Of a stretch of 64,000 nucleotides of DNA, positions 56,337-64,000 are shown one piece after another; the first letter of the stretch is position 1, and the number at the start of each line of letters is the position of its first letter. The stretch lies in assembly GCA_029204225.1 (NCBI GenBank), contig CM055095.1, positions 36,295,078-36,359,077 on the forward strand, given 5' to 3'. Under the pieces are notes generated by a model that saw only the letters and a program-made list of their open reading frames with translations, did not search any database and was not told where the DNA came from. The DNA comes from Diphasiastrum complanatum (lineage: Eukaryota; Streptophyta; Lycopodiopsida; Lycopodiales; Lycopodiaceae). The position numbers were made by a program, and so were the translations under genes.

Positions 56337-57080
56337 ATGAATTCAATGAGTTCATACTTTTTGCAACCAAGTGAGAGATTGTCTACTTCCAATTATTCAA
56401 TATGGAAGTTGAGGATGGAGTCCATCTTGATACTCCAAGATGTGATGGACATTGTACTTGGGATTGAGGAGGAGCCTCAAGTCCTTCAAGAAGTACAAAA
56501 ATACAATAAGAGAGCTAGGATGGCTCTCCACTACATTAAGATGAATGTCTCTAATGAGATATTGAGGGAGATTGGTGATTGTTCTACATCCAAGGAATCT
56601 TGGGATTGTCTCAAGTCCATCTATGAGGCTAAGAACACCTATAGGCTCCTCACTCTTAGAAATCAAATATTCCAAAGTAGTCAAAAGAGTGATGAGAGTG
56701 CATCTAATTATGTTTTGAGAGTCAAGGATATTTATAGGGAGCTTGCATATATTGGTGACTCAATCAATCAAAGTGAGCGAGTCCAAGTCATTCTCAATGG
56801 CTTGAGAGATGAATATGTCAACCTTGTCCAATCCTATTCCATTAAGGAGGAGCTACCAAGTTTGGAGGACCTTCAAAGTGTGCTTATTTATGAAGAATCA
56901 AGACAAGAGTACAAACTCTTGAGGATGGACAAGCTATCACTCAATCATGATGATGGCAAAGTTCTATTTTCCAAGCACAAAGAGAGGAGTAAGAAGCAAC
57001 ATCATCACTTCTCTAATGACAAAGCTAAAGACCAAGATGGGAGGAGGAGGATACCTCTCATGCTTCTAATTCAAATCTCA
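56337..57080 (+). pseudogene. Copia gag with late frameshift
   Basis: MNSMSSYFLQPSERLSTSN, YSIWKLRMESILILQD, MALHYIKMNVSNEILRE and LRVKDIYRELAYIGDS follow the usual gag order. Near 57035 the frame is lost. In the neighbouring frame the reading continues EEEDTSHASNSNLKKKK into the knuckle, so a single small indel separates gag from pol here. The rest of the open frame to 57401 is out of frame. Confidence 0.88.
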
Positions 57081-57084
57081 AGAA

Positions 57085-58100
57085 GAAGAAAATCAAGTGC
57101 TTTTATTGTGGCAAGAAAGGCCATTATGCCAACAATTGCTTCAAGAAGAAGAATCAACTCAATCAAGCCAACATCACCAATGAGAAAGAAGACTATATTG
57201 CAAGTGATGGAGAAGGCTCTCTTATGGCATCAAGCTTCTCCTCTCCCGCCTTCAACAAGGATGACTCATTGTATATTGATAGTGGAGAATCTTCACATAT
57301 GTGTGGCTCCAAGCACTCTTTTTCATCTACTATGCCTTATGATGGAGTCAAGAAGACCATATACATTGCAAGTAAGCATGAGTGCAATATTGAAGGAGTA
57401 GAGATTATTCCCTTGAAGCTTGCATCTTCCAAAGATCTCTTTCTCAACAATGTTCTTTTTGTCCCAAAGCTTACAAAGAACATCTTAAGTGTTGGCCAAC
57501 TTCTTGATAGTGGCTTTGATGTCAATTTCAATATTGACAATTGTGTGATCAAGAAGGATGGTGAGATCCTTGCATATGGATCAAGATTTGAAGGCATCTA
57601 CAAATTGGATCCAAGTGAGAGTGCAAACTCTCTTAATGTTTCTTATATGTCCAATATTTCAAAGGAGGATGATCACACAAGATGCACATATCTTCTCTCT
57701 TCAAGTATTATGGTGTATGATTATTCCTTATTATTCAAAGCATATGTTGAGAAGAAATTCTCATTGAGGATCAAAGCTTTGAGGAGTATTGGAGATCTTG
57801 AAGAAATAGCACCATATGAAGTTTTATTCAAGATGAAGCCTAAGGTTGATCACCTTAGTGAACTTGGTAGTGCTTGCTTTGCACATATTCCCTTGAAAAC
57901 AAGAAGGAAGAATGATCCAAGCTCATGGATCATGATTGGATACTCATTCATCAAGGAGGACTTTAGTGTCTTTACACTCTCTATTTCAAAAGTGATTGTG
58001 AATAGAGATGTCACATTGCATAAAGATTCAATCTTGGAAGTTATCTTTTTTGAAGGTATTCAAGTTATGATGGGGCCAATGTGTGAGGAGGAGTTTCTTC
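57085..58100 (+). pseudogene. Copia knuckle, protease and deleted integrase
   Basis: The reading starts with the CCHC knuckle (CFYCGKKGHYANNC at 57098), then protease YIDSGESSHM, where the usual Ala is Glu. Pre-integrase NILSVGQLLDSGFD follows. The integrase core is collapsed: TRCTYLLSSSIMVYD and KKFSLRIKALRS join directly to EIAPYEVLFKMKPKVDHL, skipping the catalytic Glu region. The frame runs to 58339 but copia similarity fades after about 58080. Confidence 0.85.
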
Positions 58101-58991
58101 TTCATATGATTTCAAGAAGATCTTCAAGATGCATGGCCGAGTCTTTATGGCTCACCTTACATGGCAAAGAGGGGCATCTTTCATGTTGTATCTACTACAA
58201 CACATTCATATATGCTTCTCTTCCTTTGCTTGAAATGCTATCTTGCTTCATTGAATTTTTTGGATCTCAAAGTTCAAGAAAAGCTATACTAGTTTTGTAT
58301 GATGCTTATGGTACATGTTTCTTGTCATTATTGACTTAGATGTGTTTCCAATACTTTTTTAAAGCAAGATATTGCATTGTCAAAAGTATGCTCCTGGTTC
58401 TAGTAAAAACAAGATTGAGCTCGGTACTCACTTTTTTGAAAATCATGTTTTCACATGTTTTGAGGCAAATTGTAAACTCCTCTTGAGATTAAGTGAAGCA
58501 TCCAAAGTGGACACTTACATCCTTGAGAGAGTAACTAGCCTAAAAAAGATCAAGATAGATATCAAGATTAGATCCATCATGGATATAGTTCATTGTATGT
58601 GGACTAGTCAAGCTAGAAAGCATAATCTTGATAATCATCATTGTTTCACATCTTACGATCTTGATCTCCATAATCCTTATGAGGCTTGGAAGCCTCAGAT
58701 TTCTCTATTTATGGTGCATCATCCATCATGCAAGTGGAACTCTCAAAGCAAAGATCATCATCAATCATGGAGGAAGCCCATGATCATAGTGGCATATTGG
58801 TGGAGCACTCTTCAAAGGCATTGGCAAGAGATCTCTACCAAAGAGATCTTATCATGGATATGGTGAGGGTGCTGCTATGATGGATCCCTTGGCTGATCTT
58901 CACTTCTTATGCATACCAAAGGATCCACTCAAAAAAATTTACAAACTTCTCAAGTGATCTAGTACCTTTCCAAGCTATTTTTGAGGAGGAG
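58101..58991 (+). other. Unassigned interior DNA in place of RT/RNase H
   Basis: Several open pieces exist (58372-58866, 58686-58880) but none show YVDD, FAPVAKM or RNase H motifs. Words such as EAHDHSGILVEHSSKALARD and DLYQRDLIMDMV have no family I recognise. It could be captured or heavily decayed sequence. Confidence 0.5.
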
Positions 58992-59814
58992 TGTGAGAAA
59001 TTGGCAAAAATCTAGCTTGTTATTTTTTATGATAGAAGTTTGTAAGTGAATCTCACATGTGTGGAGGATGTTCCCACGTGTGGAGAATTGTAAAGTAAAT
59101 AAAAAAGTCTGATATAGGGGTCTCATAGAATTTCATAGTCAAGCATTTAGGTGTAGGATGTTGATAGGGTCAAATTTGGCATAGATGGCAAATTATCCAT
59201 TTCCACTTGTAATGCCACTATTGAGCCAAAATCGAGTAGGAGGCCAAACTTGTGCCAATTAGAGTGTAGACAAGTGTAATGTTTTTGTTTGATGAAGTTT
59301 AAGAGTTCCAATATGATTTAGAGGTGGAACCATGAGTGGTCCAATAGAATTTGAGGTTTGCTTGAAAATGGTCCAATAGAATTTAGAGGTGCATGGATCA
59401 ATGGTCCAATAGGATTAAGAGGTGGAAAAGTGTGGTCCAATCATAGTTAAGCATAGTGGTAGCTCGTGGATCTACTAGTATCATTGTACTCCTCATTTGG
59501 ATCTAATTGATTATGAGATTGAGTGGATTTTGAGTGTAAGTGATTTTCTAGCTTTCTCTCTCTACCGGAGAGCTATTGATGATTTTATCTCTCTACCCGA
59601 GGAGAGCAGCTTGTTTCTACTTAGATTACTTTTGGAACACTTCCCACATGTGTGAGTGAGAGTTGGAAGTGATTGAATGCATGTAGTAGTGTGTTTTTGC
59701 CATAGAATCAAAGGTAGATCTTGAATCTCAATCTAGTCTTGATCTTGGTGCATCTACACACCTTAGGAGATCACAAGTACATGTTGTGGACAGTCCACAT
59801 GTGTGAAATCAACA
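58992..59814 (+). repeat. 3' LTR of the full-length copia-type element
   Basis: Begins TGTGAGAAATTGG and ends AATCAACA. Relative to the 5' LTR it has an extra copy of a 'ggtccaatagaattt' unit near 59340-59380. Confidence 0.92.
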
Positions 59815-59819
59815 TCTTT

Positions 59820-60320
59820 TAAATATCAAATTATGTTTATGTTTCTTTTGAGATTCTATATCAATGTTTATGTGTAAAAGTTGTCTATGTTATTCAGATC
59901 GACATTGATTTTGGACATGATTATATCTGATTTCCCAAAAACATCCACCATAACCCCCTTGATCTAACAATTGGAATGATTTACAATTATATTAGGTGCT
60001 CATAGCTATTGGACAAAAGCATCAATAAATTCTAGAAACTAAATTGTGACTTGTTGATCAAATTTGTCTTGTTTGGCTTATAGTTGTATTGAAATGAAAT
60101 TCGAACTTGAGAAAATCCCACTTCAAGAATTAGTAAGTTTTTATTGTTTTTCTTATCTGGCTCTTTTGGTACCGTATGTAGAAAATAGTCCTAAATAAAT
60201 TAAAAAGTCCAAAATTAATTGAGACAGTGTTCTTGGTAATGACAAGGGAATGTCCAAACAATGAGTGCAATAGTCCACGAGGTTTCATGAACAACGGAAC
60301 CACTTTCTTGGGAATACAAG
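59820..60320. other. No recognised gene
   Basis: Flank of the copia insertion. No LTR ends or coding motifs were seen before the gypsy gag. Confidence 0.35.
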
Positions 60321-60329
60321 GATAAGATT

Positions 60330-61082
60330 ACCATTCAGAAATTCAATAGTGATTTTAAGACCCTTGACAATGAAGAGTGGTTGGATAAACTAGGTCATTA
60401 CTTCACCTTGTTCGATAGACCTGATCAAGTTAAAATTACTTTCGCTACAATCCATTTTGAAGAAGCAACCTATGAGTGGTGGAAGCAGAGGGAGAATAGG
60501 CTATCAATAGAGGAATGTAACACACAAACTAATTGGATGTTAGTTAAGAATGCTTGAATTGAGACCTTTAGAAGACCATTCCAAGATGATGATAACTTTA
60601 AAAGATGGACGAAGATATGCCAAAAGAGTTTGATACAAGAGTATAACTTTGATTTCTGGAGTCTAACTCTTAAGCTACCCACAATGTCTGATGCGGATCT
60701 CTTGCGAAGGTATATACAAGGACTATAACCAGATATTAGAGCTGATGTAGCATCACATTTTTGCACTGATCTGGATCAAGCTATGCGAGTGGCTCTTAAA
60801 ATCGAGCCTAAATATGCTGGTAAGTGGTCGACTAAATCGGGAGCACTCAGATATGAAGTTAATGGGCGAGAAGCAGAGCGGAATTCTGATATTCGTCGAC
60901 ATGATAAGAAAAATAGCACAATCCTTTAGTACCCGACAATTAAAGAAGCTGATTAGAGAAATAGTGGTAAGAAACAAGTGAGCAACATGGAGGACAAGCC
61001 AGAGGTGAAAATTGTCAGATCTAAGGCAAAGATAGATCGACTGCGGCAACAAGGCTTATGTTTCACTTGTAAGCAAAAATGG
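60330..61082 (+). mobile_element. Ty3/gypsy gag fragment
   Basis: Encodes DEEWLDKLGHYFTLFD-like text (NEEWLDKLGHYFTLFDRPDQ), FATIHFEEATYEWWKQREN and IETFRRPFQDDDNFKRW. It ends at the start of a zinc knuckle, RQQGLCFTCKQKW. This is the retrotransposon gag domain typical of gypsy. Stops lie at 60555, 60727 and 60927. It is cut at about 61082, where the relative of the TIR element begins. Confidence 0.82.
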
Positions 61083-62434
61083 ATAGAAGAATTTTTATAT
61101 CCTACATTCAATATCTCTAATTGTCTTACAATCCCAACCTATATCCATCATATATGAAAGAGTGTCATCTAGTACATCCTCACAAACAAATAAAGTAGAT
61201 GTTCTACGAACATTTGCACTTGAAAAGAAATCAACAAATACATATAAGGACAGAAACCAATTTAATCTAATGACTTTTGATCTAGTGCTCGCTTTCATTA
61301 AGTTTTTCAAATCTAATAGTAATTTGCATCTAAAAGATTCTGACACAATACTATCAGGAGCAAGCCATTAATCACTTCCAAAAGGTGGTAGTGAAATCTT
61401 TTCAAGCTTTCCAAAGCCTCCATGCATATCCCGAATGTACTTGGACTTATAGAAGAATATACCATTATTTGCAAGCTCTTTAGGAGTTCTTCCTCTATAT
61501 TGTAATTTTCCAATATCCGAATGAATCACATCCAATATACTTGCCAAGGATTGTGTTGGCTCCCATTCACTTATGCTAGATGGATATAAATCTACAAGAA
61601 CAATAATTGTATGATAACTAGTATGATCTCTACAAGTTCTCAGGTCATAAATGAAGAAACATAGATCCAAGCAATTTTTCAACTTACTATTACAATTTTT
61701 ATGATCATGAATATTGAAATCTTGAAGATACAGTTTTGAATGCATATAGACATGAACCAGGACTTCTAAGATTGATTGTCCTGTTAGAGAAGTCCTAAAC
61801 TCAAAAATCTTTGCTTTCCCATGAGATTTGAATGTCATCTTTCTCTTCTTCTTTGGTCAAAACATGTCTTTTGAGGATGCAAGATGCAGCAAAACCCATG
61901 TATATACCTTGTTGGTTTCCAAATGCCAACTTCATCCTTTCATTGTGAAAAATCACTGATTCAATTTTGGATCTTGGTCTCCTAGCCATAGTGATTGTTG
62001 CCACAATTGAAACACCAAATTCTCAAATCTATGACATTGAATCTAGATTCAAAATTCCATCAGACTTATCAAATGTGACCAAGGGATTGGATCACAGTGA
62101 CAACATATGATAACTATGTTTATTGTCGAACTGTGACCTATACCAATGTAGTTTGAAGTTTACCAATATACTAACTAGTATGCTTAAAAATTTTAACTTG
62201 AGACATTGTCGTTAGGTAGATTGGCACGTCTAGGACAAACATTGTCTACCAATAGAATGCTGCCCGACAACAATCTGAAATTTTTTGAAAGTTTATTTCT
62301 ATTAGTTAATTAAAATCAGCTACATTACGTAGATTTCAAATATATGCATTATGTTTGGGCCACATGTTAGACAAAATTAAGAAAAAAAAAAAAAGCACCT
62401 TTACAAAGGGTCGTTCTAGAGTTTAGAACTCCTC
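61083..62434. mobile_element. Truncated relative of the 9.0-kb TIR element (right end)
   Basis: The right terminus, read on the minus strand from 62434, begins GAGGAGTTCTAAA and continues to GACCCTTTG. It is followed by TA at 62435-62436. The gene next to it (62004-61095) is homologous to the right-end gene of the 9.0-kb element and lies at about the same distance from the end (430 bp against 427 bp). The left part is missing; it is joined to gypsy gag. Confidence 0.78.
61095..62004 (-). pseudogene. Right-end gene of the TIR relative, unknown family
   Basis: It starts MATITMARRPRSKIESVIFH and contains MKLAFGNQQGIYMGFAASC, FEFRTSLTGQSILEVLVHVY, SILDVIHSDIGKLQYRGRTP, GIFFYKSKYIRDMHGGFGKL, SESFRCKLLLDLKN and KVIRLNWFLSLYVFVDFFSS, ending near GWDCKTIRDIECRI. 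Frame changes near 61830 and 61360 break it. It is better preserved than the copy at 45159-46160 and shares its motif order. No domain is recognised. Confidence 0.65.
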
Positions 62435-62436
62435 TA

Positions 62437-62756
62437 ATGTGAGGCAAATCTTGAAAGACATTGATATAAAGTAGGAAAACTCCACGATTATATATAGCGA
62501 TAGTCAAAGTGTCATGCAGTTGGCGAAAAATCTGATGTTTCACGCGAGAACCAAACACATCGAGATTCATTATCACTTCATACGTGAGAGGCTGCTAAGT
62601 AGGGAAATAAATGTTGTTCAATATAGTATAGATGAGCAACTAGGCTCACTAAGCCACTCATTAGACAAAAGTTTGATCAGTTTAGATCAAAGCCTTTTAT
62701 TTTTAATGTTTGTTAACTTTGATGCTATGTATAAATGTGAATGAAAAATAGAGTTT
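62437..62756 (+). mobile_element. Copia RNase H end
   Basis: TIIYSDSQSVMQLAKNLMFH and ARTKHIEIHYHFIRERLL match the copia RNase H C-terminus. The TIR relative is inserted directly before it. The DNA after about 62757 resembles an LTR start also seen near 49318. Confidence 0.78.
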
Positions 62757-63147
62757 ACTTCTAAAGAGAGAGTTAGAATAAAAGTAGACTCACTATGTCT
62801 CAATACTGTAGGTCCAGTCAGGTGACTAGGACTAGTTATAAAAATTCTACTCTCTAATTTCTCATGCTCTAGGAGGACGAGGACTTCATTCTCTTTGTGA
62901 CGCATACATATTCGTAGCTAATGGTTTTCTTAAACAATCATATGTGCTAGTCCAATATTATTGAGCAAGATATGCTACTAAGTCTCTATGCACCGCATAC
63001 ATATGCAAGTCCTCCCTCCCCAAGTAAGAAATCCACATTATAATCTCTCAAAACTAACCCTAAAATTACAATTATAACATTATTATCCAAGCATCTTAAA
63101 CATGATGAAATGAAAAATTGGTGTAACTCCCTGACAATGGCGCCAAA
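62757..63147 (-). mobile_element. Leader of a minus-strand gypsy element with primer binding site
   Basis: On the minus strand, TTGGCGCCATTGTCAGGGA near 63131-63149 fits the primer binding site of Tat/Athila-type gypsy elements, which usually read TTGGCGCCGTTGCC. Little other internal sequence is recognisable to the left, and the start of this entry overlaps the copia LTR-like remnant. Confidence 0.55.
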
Positions 63148-63152
63148 ATTGT

Positions 63153-64000
63153 AGTGGGTTTTCCTATCCACCTTCAACCCTAGATCTAAGCACTTGAAAT
63201 GAAGAGGATTATTTACGTATCACATAGAAGTTCGTTCCCATGAGAGCGATAGCATAATTCAAATTCGTACACATGCTTATGATTCAACATCTAACACTAT
63301 GATCCATTAACCTAAACACCAAGATCAAGCTTACGTTTCTCTCTCTCTCTCTCTTTTCTCTCATAAAAATAGAAACAAGATTCAATCCCAACAATAAGCC
63401 AACCAAATAACAAAAGGTCATAAGAAACCATGAGAGATGGAGCAAAAAAGAAGAGCAAAGACATCCAAATCCAATTTGGTAGAGTTTCCACCTTCTTGAT
63501 TGAACATAAAAAATGAACTATAGAACACCACTATATATAGTAAATTCTAGGCACTTGGCCTCAAAGCCTATTGGCCAATTTCTACCTCTCTTATTATTTC
63601 AATTTGAAGTTTGTGGAGAATCCACTTTTATTCACTAATTTGACTATTAGGCCCTATGACATTTAATTCTTGCAATTGGCTTAATAACTAATAAAAACAT
63701 GATGACATTTGTTTTGGGACTTGGACCTAAAAATGAGTAACATTTTTTGGTATTTTTTAGACTACCTATTTTTAGGCCAAACTCATGATTTTTTTTTTTC
63801 GAGTTAATCTCTAAATTAAACCTAAAAAATGTTAAAAAAAAATGCATATTTCTAGTAGAATATTACAAATTTTTTATAGATCATTATAAACTACTTCATA
63901 AAAGCATCATAATAAAAAATGAACAACATTTTAAGACAACACTTGATTTTTGAGAATCTAAATCTCATGAAAATAAAAAAAGACTCAAATTATACTTACA
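63153..64000 (-). repeat. Gypsy 5' LTR, minus strand (extends beyond the window)
   Basis: On the minus strand the sequence before the primer site ends CCCACTACA, a normal LTR end. The LTR would run to the right at least to the window edge. It has CT-rich tracts near 63340, and no coding sequence is seen. Confidence 0.5.

Larger units (their letters stand above)
54826..59814 (+). mobile_element. Full-length copia-type element without RT
   Basis: LTRs at 54826-55616 (791 bp) and 58992-59814 (823 bp), flanked by TCTTT at 54821-54825 and 59815-59819. The primer binding site follows the 5' LTR (GTATCAGAGCCTACC) and a purine tract (TTTTTGAGGAGGAG) precedes the 3' LTR. The LTRs are highly similar; the 3' LTR has an extra unit of about 32 bp. 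The interior encodes gag, protease and integrase pieces, but no RT or RNase H, so it depends on other elements. Confidence 0.93.

Overview
The window looks like nuclear DNA of a large-genome seed plant, most likely a gymnosperm. The only recognisable host gene is a broken diterpene synthase (about 23.8-30.3 kb, + strand). Its exon order and motifs match the gymnosperm TPS-d3 group, i.e. levopimaradiene/abietadiene-synthase-like enzymes. Almost everything else is transposable-element (TE) sequence in several nested layers. Species is inferred only from this gene and the TE content.

Layout. 1-9 kb: chimeric Ty1/copia pieces, including an LTR shared by two internal regions and a gag inverted duplication with 315-bp arms. 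10-11.8 kb: an unrecognised frameshifted minus-strand gene. 12.58-12.99 kb: an intact 404-bp TRIM whose LTRs carry a tRNA-like sequence. 14.2-19.4 kb: a decayed unit with a minus-strand DNA N4/N6-methyltransferase-like gene, an opposite-strand gene with a ParB-like segment, and a 411-bp palindrome made of ten small CCTATGCTNAGCATAGG palindromes. 21-26 kb: tandem repeats and hairpin (MITE-like) repeats. 23.8-30.3 kb: the diterpene synthase pseudogene, with TE fragments and (GA)n tracts in its largest intron. 31.8-37.2 kb: gypsy and copia fragments.

37.57-46.59 kb: a 9.0-kb element with terminal inverted repeats (TIRs), flanked by TA, carrying four gene models. They are a DDE-transposase-like gene, an unknown minus-strand gene, a gene encoding a histone H3-like domain followed by a Pro/Ser-rich region and a Ulp1/C48-protease-like region, and a second unknown minus-strand gene. 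A 363-bp MITE (53.07-53.43 kb) and a truncated relative (61.1-62.43 kb) share its ends, and the relative also shares its right-end gene. I consider this the most notable system in the window.

46.8-64 kb: copia RT/RNase H, gypsy RT and gag scraps, tandem repeats, (TA)n and a GGGCTAA-type minisatellite, an unknown gene with repeats, a full-length copia-type element with matching TCTTT target-site duplications but no RT (54.8-59.8 kb), and the edge of a minus-strand gypsy LTR.

Many in-frame stops in these genes are TAG, TAA or TGA where CAG, CAA or CGA would restore the reading, which fits C-to-T decay of methylated, silenced TE copies. All calls come from reading the sequence; nothing was searched or aligned by machine.
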